From Syncephalis fuscata (lineage: Eukaryota; Zoopagomycota; Zoopagomycetes; Zoopagales; Piptocephalidaceae): 64,000 nucleotides of DNA. The stretch lies in contig JAHLTZ010000013.1 in assembly GCA_025786725.1 (NCBI GenBank), forward strand, positions 62,001 to 126,000, given 5' to 3'. Below are positions 33,784 through 45,760 of this stretch, in pieces; position 1 is the first letter of the stretch; each line of letters begins with the position of its first letter. The notes beneath the pieces were generated by a model. The model was not told the DNA's origin. It did no database searches and was given only the letters and a program-made list of their open reading frames with translations. The position numbers were made by a program, and so were the translations under genes.

Positions 33784-35892
33784 CTATTACTGTCATAGTA
33801 GTAGCTATTGTAATAATAGCAACAGCTCTATTAATACACCAATAAAGAATATCCACACCATACATAATAGTAATAAAAAGTACCTACATTTATTAGTAGT
33901 AACCTCTGATATATCCACGAATATTGCTAGAAGCAAAGCGTAAAGTGGTCAGTCTGTACTATTGAAAGCGTATATACTCAGTGGAAAGCGAAAGACAAAG
34001 AATAAGCACAAGTTGATTGAAAGGGAGAAAAAAGAAAGTGTGCTGGTGACGTTTGTTCTAAATCATCACTCATTATTACTATAGTCATTACAATTCATCT
34101 GTTTATTATTGTTATGGTGGTTGGTGGCTATTAGATGACCTCCATAGACACAGTAATGGATATCCATAACAATAACCCTGGGTTGTGTATCTGGTGAAGG
34201 TCGCGTGTCACTCAACCAATAGTCATAGAGGCATATGGGTGTTCACGTGCCTATCAAATCTAAATAGTGTTTAAACTTGTCATTCATCTAACAATATATC
34301 TATATACATTTATATATCTATGTATATATAGATGCCATTGGCAGCCACGCTTTCTATATCGGAGTTTGGATCTATTTTTTACTTTCGGAATTGTTAACTT
34401 TTATTTTCTCTTTACTTCATTGGCAGTCCATTCCTTTGCATTCATTCGCCTTATGGTAGCTATTTTTGACTCTACCATGCCATGCTTCGTTTGGTAAACA
34501 ACACCGCTTTTTCACACCATTGCCACATACAGATCGACCATAGCATTCACCTTGTTAGCCATATCCATTGCATTCGTCAGTGTTGTTTAAATCTTGTTTC
34601 TCTAGCTGTTATTTGTTGATTGTGCTTTTTAGTGTATATATATAGTCAATATATATATATATTGATATAGTACGGTACGGCACGGCACGGCAACGACGCA
34701 ATCACTGCGGCCATCGATATCAGCACACGCGTCAATAGCTGCTGTTTCGTTTCCACTCTCTCCTCAAACCTGGTAAGAAACCGTTGTATTTTATTGACAA
34801 AGGTAGTGACAATAGACTGGCCTCGTTGTAGTCGATGGCCTGAAAGGCGTTTTTAAAACTTAATCGTTACAGAATGTTTAGAATAATTGTGCGTAAAAGT
34901 AGATATACCTGTATATGCTCGGTAAATGTCTGTGTGTGCATACATCGATGACTATCGGCATAGTAACTGCCTTGATCGTCATAATAGTCATTATGCCGGG
35001 TAAATACACTTACACCCACGCTCATCCATTCACTTAATAATCAGAGGCATTTTTACACCTTTGATACTCGATCGTAAAAATGATGGGAAAGTGATGCACG
35101 TGTTAGTAATAGAGGCACACTATTGAGCATTAATCCACTCTGTCAATACCACATTGTTTTTTGCCGTTGTTACTCGTTCTTTCACGCTCAAGGTGTGTTT
35201 CTTTTCGCCTGAATTATTGTTGTTCGCTATTTATTCGTCTAGCTGTCTGCCTATCAACCAACCAATTAACTGCTTCTCCTTGTTTCCTTCTTTGCTCAAC
35301 GCTGCATTTATTATATGAAACAATTAGCGTCAAGTCAACTATCCATCTCTTTTCAATTCTAATCTCGCCGTATTGCTACTGTTAACAACACTACTCATAT
35401 CTTTATCGCCTGTTCTTATACCGCGGTAGTGAAGATTGCAGGCCAATTCTTCCCCTTTCGCTTCCACTACTACTTCTATTATTAGTACTAGTTCTATAGT
35501 ACCACCTTCTCCTTTTGGTGATCAGGGCATTTTACTTTTCATTCTTTTCCCGTAACAACATCCTTAAGCATTCTTTGAATTGTATGTATTGCACATGTTT
35601 TAACTGATCGCTAACCAACCAACCAACCACTAATCAATATATGCTATGTATATAGGACGTTTTACCCGTGTCCTCTCCTACACTCCTGCATATCCAGTGT
35701 TTCGACACAGCAACCTTGGTCGCTACCATCTTCAACTACCATAGCAATCGCATAGGCATACATCGGCAGAATTTGGCTTGCCATACTATTTCTTATTTCC
35801 TTATTTCCATCGTGCTAGTGCTGCCCTCCATCATGGTAGCACAGTTTTATCAATTATGGCGATTTAGGAAATTGTCGGAAGGTTGTTCTATA
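33391..35892. other. Divergent 2.5-kb intergenic region
   Basis: It lies between the arrestin and FLC/TRP-like genes and must contain both promoters. It includes a perfect GTA triplet run at about 33,752-33,785, AT-dinucleotide runs at about 34,630-34,670, and short GGCAC repeats at about 34,675-34,690. A pyrimidine-rich stretch lies at 35,400-35,560. Plus-strand open frames at 34,267-34,497 and 35,161-35,385 look like chance pyrimidine-rich frames. Confidence 0.45.
33752..33785 (+). repeat. GTA trinucleotide microsatellite
   Basis: About eleven GTA/TAG units in a row, uninterrupted, in the intergenic region upstream of the arrestin gene. Confidence 0.9.
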
Positions 35893-38771
35893 ATGAATGG
35901 CCGCCTAGTTATGCTATTGTTCGCCATTCTAATCGTCACAATGACGACGCCGATTAAAGCCGAGATGATTAATAGCTCGATTTTTGTTCCGTGTTCGTCC
36001 AATTCTATTTTATCAGTTGAAACGTTGAGTTACAACTACGATACATCCAGCGATAGCATTAGTATTTCAGTGTCCGGCATAGCAAATGAAGATTTGACAG
36101 GTTTTGATGGCAAACACAATGGACGAGTCGAATTGGCTATGCAGTCATTTGGCGGTCTAGAACAGACGGTTAGTCTAGGTGCCACTTGTGACCTATTTAG
36201 TCAATGTCCAAATGGACGTGGACCGGCTATTCCTAAAGGTGCATGGTCATTAGTAAAAGTAAGCCTTTTTAAATATTAATACTAACAATACTAATAATAT
36301 TCTATTTGTTGTTATAGAATGATATTTCACTTGCCACACCTATTCCATGGATTGATTATAATATTACTTTTCGTATGCCGGTTGAATCGGGTAAAGGCAA
36401 TTATGTCTGTGCAACTATTCCAATCACCCAAAAAAACGCCGCCTATAATAAATTAGCCGGCCAAATATCTGCAGCATTCCCACCTTTGGCCTTAGCTGCT
36501 GGCGTTCTAGACTCCTATTTGGGCCATGAATACAGTTTATTAACATTTGTTATGGGTGATGGTTCATCGTTTCGATTGCCTGGATTCTTTGATTTATGGG
36601 AACATGCTCAATGGGTCACTATGACGGGTATGTTGGGTGCTCATTATACAGGGCCATATGAATCATTTGTCAGTGGATTTGGATGGAGTTTCTTCAATTG
36701 GAACATTCCATTTATTGATAGTATAGCTGGTAAATCAATTGCTCAGCCAGATCTGCCATCTGTTACCTCTTCTTCAGTAATTGGTAATAGTAATGCCGGA
36801 TCAACCGCAAAGGCAAGTACAAACGGTGCAACTGTAGCTCATTTGGTAGCCCGTCAAACATTGCCAGCTTGTTCACCTAGTAATGCTGGTCCAGCTGGTT
36901 CTTGTCAAGACTCAGCGCATTGTTGTAGCATTTCTGGCTATTGCGGTACTGGTGCGAGTTATTGTGGCCCTGGTAGTGGTCCAGCTCGTAATAGTCAACA
37001 ATCACCATCATCTTCTACGACACCATCTTCGGCAAATTCGCCAAAAGCACCGACAAACATTAATGGATCCGATTCTATTAATCAGAATGGGCCGGCAAGC
37101 GATAATGAAGCTTTACCGTATTCAAGCTCTCGTTCTGGCATTGCTGCATATGCTAACTCGTTGAGCATTGCGGTTGATCGACTTGTACACGTAACATTCT
37201 ATACGTTTATTATGGTCATAGTTATATTTTTAATTCTGGCCGGATTCGGTATATTAATTTATGAGCGAGTTCATGAATATCGCGGTGTATCGGCCAAGAC
37301 ATGGCCTAAAATAAGCGTTATTATCGATGCAGCTATCGGTATTCTATTACGTATTGTAATATTGGCATTTGTGCCATTATTACTTACTTCTATACATTAT
37401 TTGGCACTACCCTCACCTAGTCAGTTTGGTACAGGTGGTGTAGCTATTGGATCGGTTGTTGTTATGATTTTAGTGTGTGGTCCCATCTATTTACTTTTCC
37501 TTCTTTTTACTCGACACTCACCTACCGCTCTATTTGAATCATCGGCGTATTTACTTCGTATGGGACCGTTGTTTAACACATTTGTCGCTGGCCGTATCCA
37601 CTATGCTGTAGTGCCTATTGCTCGTCGTATGGCCTATGCAATCATTATTGGTGCTGGGCAAAAAAGCGGCATTGCTCAACTTGTCTGTTTAGTGCTACTA
37701 GAAGTCGGACTGGTCCTTGTAGAAATGTGGCTTGTTCCTCGTTCCTCGTCATTTGGCAATCAATTGGCAGCTAGTAATGGTATGCTCCGCACCATTGGTT
37801 GGCTATTTATCATTCCGCTATTACCTACCGTATCGTTGAGTGAAGGAAAACGACAAGCTACTATATTTGCATTTGTACTGTTTCATCTGATACTAATGCT
37901 CATCTGGCTAATACTTATTATACGTTCTTTGGTTAAAATACTCTTGCACTATCGCCAACAAACGATGTTCAAAGGTGCTAATGCCAATGGTGGTCGTCAA
38001 ATGCCCAATATACGCCATCCACTGCATCAAATCAATCGTGAGGAAGAAAGCTTAAGCAGTGAACAATTGGCCGGCAATGGTACAGGCAATGCAGGCAGTC
38101 CAATGACTGTGGGTGACTTTGAATTCATTGTAAGAGATGGCGGTGATTCATTTGACCGATATCATCCACCCACGGCACGATTCAGCAATATGCCACGAAT
38201 GAGTGTTGTATCCGGTGCTTATAGTGTATCTAATTCAGGTGAACCATCCGGCAATAATGCTGTTAGTGGCGGACAGCGCCATCATCATCAACGTGAAGGT
38301 AGTCAAACACTATCGATAGAATCATCGCCAGCGTCACGACCACGTCGACAAAGTGATTCAGACTTTTTACGTTCAAGTACACCTACAACTACCGATGCAC
38401 TTATTGGTCCATCACGTGGTTATATTACTGATGGTACAGGCGGATCATCAATGCGTTCCTACCCAGATAGAGCAGGTACACCTGGTTATGCGGATATGAA
38501 TGAGTATGGTGTACCAGGTGGCGATATGATGGGTGACGACGATGTTCACTCTCAAGGTGACGAGCTATTCTATTATGGTGGTGGTGAAGTGCCCAATGCC
38601 GCAGAAGATGCAACGGGCGCGGCCAGTGCCAATCAACCTCGATTAATGCCGGCCTTTTTGCGGCAACATGATGCTCAGGAGAGTTCCGGTGATGAAATGG
38701 CCTCGCCAGCACAAGCCACATTTCCTCGTTACATGAAACGAGCAACTACAGAGACACAAAACCGTATATAA
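35893..38771 (+). CDS. FLC/TRP-like membrane protein with an embedded chitin-binding (CBM18-like) domain (939 aa)
   Basis: Exons 35,893-36,258 and 36,318-38,771, joined in phase. The signal peptide is MNGRLVMLLFAILIVTMTTP. Residues ~24-190 form an ML-like lumenal domain (FVPCSSNSILSVETLSYNYD). The segment PGFFDLWEHAQWVTMTGMLG with SGFGWSFFNW follows, which marks the fungal TRP/FLC family. Residues ~307-338 hold a hevein-type motif: ACSPSNAG, SCQDSAHCCSISGYCGTGAS and YCGPG, with six cysteines of the usual eight. Seven more hydrophobic helices lie between ~406 and 665, and a ~270-residue disordered tail follows. FLC proteins act in FAD or ion transport and wall integrity. The chitin-binding insertion is unusual. 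An upstream Met at 35,833 is possible. Confidence 0.87.
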
Positions 38772-39222
38772 TCACCTTCATCATCATCATCATAATAGCA
38801 ATTACAATAGTAATAATAGTAAAAGTATTAATATTAATAATAGCAATCATTCTATCTTGGTATGATGGCTGTTACCCAACTACTCTTTATTTCCTTGCGC
38901 TGATCCTTTTTTTATGTTTTACTGCGTCTAGCATATATTTTTCAATGCAGTTTTTTTATCTACTATTCATGGCCCAGTTGATAACAATAGATTATTATAT
39001 TATCTCTAATTAATAAGTAGTCATTAATGTACACGTGTGTTACTGTATGAACTATTCATTTATAAAAGTGTCGCGTATTATGCTAATTAATTATTCAATA
39101 AAGTTTTAGTAACTTGTGACATATTTCTCTCATTGCGTGTATATATATAATAAGGATTTGTCCACAGTAAATAATCCACTAATTATTAGTAATCATTTAA
39201 TGTGATTTAGTAGGTATAGCTA
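38772..39222. other. 3' flank of the FLC/TRP-like gene
   Basis: CATCAT/AATAGT triplet-rich sequence directly after the stop codon, with AATAAA at about 39,096. Nothing else is recognised before the foldback element. Confidence 0.45.
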
Positions 39223-40110
39223 ATTTAATAATGTTTGCGCAACCAGTCCAATACATACTTTTAATAAAACATCAAGCTTATTTTATTTATTTTATTTGTA
39301 CGTATGGCTCAATAAGTAAGTTAATCAAAGTCTATTGGCAATTGAACTAGGAAGAAATGGGCAACAGTTATGAATAGTGCATGACTATTACAAAATAAAT
39401 AATATGGAATAGAACAAATATACAATGGAAAGTGTGTGAATAGTTATGTTGAACTTACGATGCATATATTGGTATTTCAAATTATTATACATAGAAAAGG
39501 TAATTTGCTGTAATTATAGCTATCAAAAAACGAAATATTAAACTTCTACACTGGTCATGTTTACTAATAACAAATAATCCAATTTTGCAATGTTTATGAA
39601 TATTGTGCGTCAATAGTAAAATTTTATGCATTGTAAATTTAACACTACTAGTTATATATTTTCCATTTTATATTTGTTCTATTCCATATTATTTATTTTG
39701 TAATAGTCATGCACTATTCATAACTGTTGCCCATTTCTTCCTAGTTCAATTGCCAATAGACTTTGATTAGCTTACTTATTGAGCCATACGTACAAATAAA
39801 ATAAATAAAATAAGTAGACATAAGCTTAATGCTTTATTAAAAATATGTATTGGACTGCTCGTTTATGTCTATTAATTGCTGGATTAGCCAATGTCAAATA
39901 AATCTGTATGGGACTGTAGAAGGTTGAATAATACTATAATGCAAGTATCAATATTGCAATACTGCGAGAATGTAACGATATGTCTATTTGTATAAAATAA
40001 GCATGATAATAGATTTATCATGTAATAAATTTGACGGCCGACATAACTCACTACTCGTCTCCATGTTCCATAGAACAAATGTGTAGTTAGTTGCGCGAAC
40101 ATTATTAAAT
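39223..40110. mobile_element. Foldback element with nested inverted repeats
   Basis: The inner element 39,244-39,857 has terminal inverted arms, about 187 and 197 bp (39,244-39,430 and 39,661-39,857), beginning CAGTCCAATACATA. They are highly similar apart from a ~10-bp indel near the tip. A second, outer inverted pair of 21 bp with one mismatch, ATTTAATAATGTTTGCGCAAC (39,223-39,243) and its reverse complement (40,090-40,110), encloses it. No transposase frame is present, so it would be a non-autonomous foldback or MITE insertion. No target-site duplication could be identified. Confidence 0.6.
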
Positions 40111-40982
40111 ATATCCATTGATCCCAAATCATACTGAGGATTAATAGATTATTTATAAACAACAGATTGTAAAATAGTGTTAAATGACACACAGTATTTC
40201 ATGCTGTACACATTTTATTAATAAATAAACTAAAAAGTAAATAATACATATATATAGTTTTTATCGATAGAAATAGTTATTTAGATAGCTATTTTCTTTA
40301 TAAATAGGAGTGGCAAAAAGTGCGCATTTAACAATTCTGAGCGTGGGAAAATCTAGATAATTATAGTGAGCAAATATAGTAATAGCAGAAATTATACTTT
40401 ATTCGATGACAAATTCTTATTCAAAGGCAATAATTGCGCATTGTGTTATTTGGTTATCTAATACAGTCTTGGTGGTTTGTGGCGTATTTCTCTCTCCCCT
40501 TATATGCATGCGTAACCATGTATAACTAGCGTATTCCCTCGCGATATCCTAATTAAACCGTTTCTTAGTAATTTGTGACCAATGGCAATAATTGCTCAAG
40601 AATACACAGCACCAAGTTATTTTATGATAAACCAGTCAAAGTTGTCGATAAATAAAGTCTGAATTGCCATAGCATCTCTCTCTAGTAAAGTCATCATTTT
40701 GAATGCCTACCAAATCTTACTGAACTTCAACAAGATAGCACATCACTGCTCATATTTATCAAATACAGCTTGCAAGGTAACAGCAATAGTAGGCTTTTAA
40801 ACACTGCAATAATAACGCATTAATTGTCAAAACAACCAAATAGACCGATAGCTACGTCCAATCTTTATAATTTTAGCTACACTCTATTTCATAACTGCTT
40901 TAAAGGTAATTAAGCTAGTAGTAAAACATTTATATGCTAATCAGAAATATACAATTAATGAAACACAGCATCAATTGGACCA
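40111..40982. other. Intergenic region upstream of the copper ATPase
   Basis: AT-rich promoter region. It includes a short AATATAGTAATAGC patch and no recognised gene. Confidence 0.4.
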
Positions 40983-43890
40983 ATGCTTGATATTATCGTT
41001 GATAGCCATGACCAATATGCGAATGGACAATCGTTAAACATAGTAAAGATGCACGTTTATGGCATGATGTGTTCAAGTACGTGATTATTAAATAGCTATA
41101 GCCTACAATAACTATTGATAGGCTGTGAAGCATCTTTAACCAACGGATTGGAAATGCTGCCGGGTGTTTGCAAGGTATTTGCCAGCTCGATGCTACAATT
41201 AGTCAAAGTTTCCTATGTCTCGACGCCAACATTAAATAACGAAGCTATTATTAATCAAATACGCACTATGGGCTATGAAGCTGAAATGGCTGGAGACGAT
41301 GAACCTTCTGCTACAACGTTGATTATCTATGGCTATCTATCGTCTTCACAGCAATTATCCTCGGGGTTGGTAGTCAATGTATTAAAAAAGCAACCTGGAG
41401 TACATCAAGTAGAAGAACGTCGAGATACAAAATCTTTTGCTCTATCATTCAATTCTGGCCGTGCTCTTTCTTCTTCAAAGAATCCTCTTTACATTTACCA
41501 TATTATTTATGATCTCGATATTACTGGCCCACGTACACTTTTGCGCGCTTTATCGCTTGCCGATATAAATGCTGGACTACCAGAGCAAATGCCGATTAGT
41601 GATCGTACGCGAAAGCACCAGCATCGACGGCTTATGCTGTTACTGCTATGTTCTTTCTTTGCCATTCCAGCCATTGTTATTGAACTGATTTTTCCAAATA
41701 TTCTTCAGCATCCTATGTATCGAGCACTTATGCCCCGTGACTGGCTAATGTTTGTATTAGGCACTATAGTTCAATTATTTGTATGGCCGTTCTACTTGGC
41801 TACCTACCGTTCACTGCGCTATACACGACAAGTTACAATGGATGCTTTACTGACTCTTTCGACTACAGTTGGATATGGCTTTTCATTGGCCGCCATTATT
41901 ATAACAGCAGTCACTCTTGGTGATGTTCGTTTAGCCATGTTCTTTGACATGAATGCCATGCTGGTTATGTTCTTTTTATTAGGTCGGTATTTGCACAACT
42001 TTGGAAAATATAAAGCAGTTCGTGCACTATCAGAGTTGAAAGAACTACAAGCCAACACAGCACGCCTTATTCTAAATAAACCCGATGTTTATTCATTTGG
42101 TGCAACACAGCCAGCAGACTTTCCGGCAATAGCTGATGCTTCTAATGGAGTCAAAGCAATGGAACCTAATCCACAGTCTACAATAGCAGTAATCGATGAA
42201 CCGCTCCAGTCAAAGATTATAGATATTCGTTTGGTGCAGCGCCACGATGAGCTTTTAGTACTGCCAGGTGAATCAATTCCTGTTGATGGACTTGTATTAG
42301 ATGGTTCAGGGGAAGCTGATGAGTCGCTCGTTACAGGGGAAGCCGTTCCTGTTGAGAAAAATCCTGGTATCCGAGTTACTGGTGGCACAATCTTAGTGAC
42401 CGGACAGTTACGTATCCGTTGCGTAAAAGCTGCAACTGAGGGAACATTGGCCGAGATTGGGCGATTAATCGAATCGGCACAAGCATCGAAAATATCGGTG
42501 CAAAAACTGGCCGATCGTATTGCTATGATATTTTGCCCAGCGGCCATTGCATTTGCATTTCTTGTCCTATTCACTTGGCTGGGGCTGACTCTTGGAAATG
42601 TAGTGACTGATACGGAAAATCTACCACCTGTCATATTTTCGCTCAATTTCTTTATTGCTGTACTTGTTGTGGCATGTCCATGCGCCGTGTCATTGGGTAA
42701 GTGCTCTATTATTAACAAGTCTTTATCTCACCTTTTGTTAGCTGTCCCTACTGTGCTGGTCGTGGCCACAGGTCTTGCATCAAAGCTTGGTGTTTTGGTT
42801 CGTGATGGAAATGCATTTGAACAAGGCGCCAAGGTAACAGCTGTCGTATTCGACAAGACCGGCACACTTACCGAAGGAACATTTAGTGTAGTAGCTGCTA
42901 GCGTATATTGCTTAAACAATACAGATAACCATGCTGGTTTTCATGAAATAATCGGTGCAGCCTCTACGGCCAGCCGACACCCAGTATCTCGGGCATTGAC
43001 ACGTCATTTTGCCAAATACGATGACCCGGAACAGAACGGAGTTGTAGACATGGTAGAAGTGCCAGGAGATGGTTACACCTGTAAAATCAATGGTGAATTA
43101 ATTGCAATTGGCAAGTCTGAATGGATTATTGCCAACTGGATCAATAGTCAAGATTGTATTGCAATTGATGCTTTAAGAAAATGGGCTGCTCAGCACGAAA
43201 AGAGAGGTAGTACTGGTGAGTAGATGTTGATGTATTAGTTTAGCTGTTTAATGTTAACACAACAATAGTTGTAGTAGCGTTAGTTGTAAATATTCTACAT
43301 GCTTATGCACTTGAAGATAAGCCGCGGGACAATGCAGAAATGGTCGTTAAATGGCTTCACTCTCTAGGCAAACAAATACACTTGGTGAGCGGCGATAATG
43401 TCGGCGCAGTTCATCGTCTTGCTTTGCGTGTAGGTATTGACATTGAACATGCACATGGAGCATGTCTACCTAGCGATAAAGTAAAAGCTATCGAACGTTT
43501 GCAAAATATGGGCCACGTTGTAATGTTTGTGGGCGATGGTGTCAACGACGCACCTGTTCTTGCACAAAGTCACCTTGGTGTTGCGCTGTGCTCCGGTGCC
43601 GAAATTAGCATGCAGGCGGCACGGGCAGTGCTTATGCGCAATAACCTGGCCGATGTTGCCGTACTATTGGATTTATGCCGTGCTGTGCTGTGGCGTATTG
43701 TATCAACTTTGTATGGGCATTTGCCTACAATATAGCGTTAATACCGTCCGCAGCAGGTGTGTTTTATGCCTTAGAGCATTTTCGAATTGCCCCAGTTATT
43801 GCAAGCGCCGGCTCAATACTGTCGGTGCTACCTGTAATTATAAGCTCACTATTACTACGTACGCTCTATCGTACTCCTCGGATAAAGTAA
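40983..43890 (+). CDS. P1B-type copper-transporting ATPase (CCC2/ATP7-like); apparent one-base frame break
   Basis: Exons are 40,983-41,076, 41,122-42,696, 42,742-43,215 and 43,269-43,890. Joining the first two recreates the metal-binding GMMCSSCEAS motif. Other hallmarks are the TGE loop (VTGEAVPVEKN), the membrane CPC (VVACPCAVSL, completed across an intron to AVPTVLVVATG), phosphorylation site DKTGTLTEG, SRHPVSRA and GDGVNDAPVL. There is one clear N-terminal metal-binding domain. Such pumps load copper into secretory-pathway enzymes. After CRAVLWRI (about 43,700) the frame drops by one and continues as NFVWAFAYNIALIPSAAGVF, the expected last helix pair. One missing base is therefore likely. 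Summed exons leave a remainder of two, as expected from that. Confidence 0.88.
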
Positions 43891-44773
43891 TAAATAGCAA
43901 AATAGCTAGGATGTTTAAATCTAGCACAATCTTTATTTAATAGCATTATTCATTGATATGTGTTATAATCATAAGCAATTGATCTAAAAATACGTTATAT
44001 TACTGCACGTATTTAATTATACTCTGCTTAATGGGTAATTGCAGTGTTATGAGCATAAACTACAGAATGGGAGTGTCCCAAAAATATTAACAATATTGTT
44101 ATGATATAATGAGGTGTAATGTAGCAAATTAGGATGTTCAAAGATTTCACGTTATTTGGAGTCTACTATGCTAATAAATTAAAGCAGCGTCAATGTAGAT
44201 ATTTAATGTATCGACACACTATAGCCATCATTAAATTGCAAACAAATCCATCAATTTTACCTTTTTATTAACATGTCATTTTTATTAATCAAAGTACGCA
44301 ATTTGCCAATATTTAGCATATAGATTAGCTAGCTAGTAGCTTAAGATAAAAGTTTAGCATTGCTTTATGGTAATTATATTAATTTCCATTAAACTAATGG
44401 CTAAACTATTGTATTTATATTTGGTAAAAATAAAGTAAAATATTTACAATTCAAAATGAAATGATTGAAATAATAATAATTGTTTTATTTTATTTACATT
44501 TTGTGAGTTTGGTTACAAAGTTATTATTATAACAACATGTAAATAAGATTATTGCTGTTTTCTTGGCTCAATATTGTTTAATAATATTGTTTAATAATAT
44601 TTAGTACTGTAGATGTTCATTATTTTCATCGACTTAAGCATAAAGGTTTATTTCTATTGCAAACAATAGCATCAAAAATTTTATTTTAGCATTATACGAC
44701 TAATAGTGGACTATATTCATAAAGTCATTTTAACATTGCACTGTGTGGTGAGTCAGCACAATTAGCGAGATAC
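43891..44773. other. Convergent intergenic region, no gene recognised
   Basis: Very AT-rich DNA between the ATPase stop and the end of the minus-strand Pro/Ala gene. It contains repeated AATATTGTTTAATAAT words at about 44,572-44,603. No coding signal is seen. Confidence 0.4.
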
Positions 44774-45760
44774 CTAAGACGTAGCTTGGGTAGATGGTAG
44801 GCCAGCGTTAAATTGATCGGCCGGTAGACCAGTAGTAGCTTGATTAGCAGTAGCTGAATCAGTTGGTGTTTCATCACTATTGGCTTGATTATTGATATTT
44901 ATATTAGCGGCAGGCTTATCAGCAGCAGGCTTATCAGCAGCAGGTGGAGCAGCAGGTGTATCAGCAGCAGGTGGAGCAGCAGGTGTATCAGCAGCAGGTG
45001 GAGCAGCAGGTGGAGCAGCAGCAGGTGAAGCAGCAGCAGGTGGATTAGTAGTAGCTGGAGCAGATACTGTGCCACCATTGTTAGCTTGATTATTGATATT
45101 TAGATTAAGTGCTATGCCAGCAGGACTAGGTTGACTAGCTGGGGAACTACTAGTATCTTTTTTTTGTGAAGCCGCCCTTGCATTGGCTTCCATCTCAGCC
45201 TTCTTTAGTTCCAGCTCATTGGCCACGGTCATTCCACTCAAAGCAAGTGTGCCAGCGCCTAGGATGGTATCAGTGCCCAAACGTATCATATCTAATCTAT
45301 GCTGTCGCTTGTTCGCTTTATCGAGAGCGTCTGTAGCAAGACGACCAGGTGCGCTGCCAATACTGCCTAAATTAGGTTTGCTTATTGGCGGAGTGATTGG
45401 CAGTCCTCTTAAGCTCTCTGGTTTAAACGGGATAGGCGGTGGAACAGAACTTTTGGTTAAAGGAATCTTACTGCCACTCAAGCTAACTGGTGGTGCAATA
45501 GGACTTCTAGCTGGAGTTGAAATGCCTGATGCACCAGGAAATTTAGCAGGTGCAGGGGTTGGAGGGATGCTTGGTGCACTTGGCACGCCCGATGGCTTTT
45601 TAGATTTCTAATAAATAATATTAGTACTATTATTAAATTAAACATTAGTTAAAATACTCACAAATGGACCGAACCATGGTGCGGCATTGACTGAAACTGC
45701 ATTCGTAGACAATACGGCTAAAAGCAAGGCGGCGCTAAGAATCGTTGTGCTGGCACGCAT
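44774..45760 (-). CDS. Secreted Pro/Ala-rich repeat protein (310 aa)
   Basis: Exons 45,662-45,760 and 44,774-45,607, in phase. The first exon encodes a signal peptide (MRASTTILSAALLLAVLS...) and ends at the WFGPF stretch. The second opens with a Pro/Ser-rich region, then a ~50-residue charged helical segment (ALDKANKRQHRLDMIRL; NELELKKAEMEANARA). After that come 8-9-residue repeats of the type APPAADTP and two copies of LNINNQANN/NININNQANS. No domain is recognised. It could be a wall-associated or structural extracellular protein. Confidence 0.72.
44910..45060 (-). repeat. Coding Ala/Pro repeat array
   Basis: Tandem 24-27-bp units with GCAGCAGGTGGAGCAGCAGG on the plus strand encode APPAADTP/KP repeats within the secreted protein. 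Unit lengths are multiples of three. Confidence 0.8.

Noticed and set aside
42089-42718. A 209-codon minus-strand frame inside the copper ATPase
   Set aside because: It is antisense to conserved ATPase motifs and has no domain or splice support.
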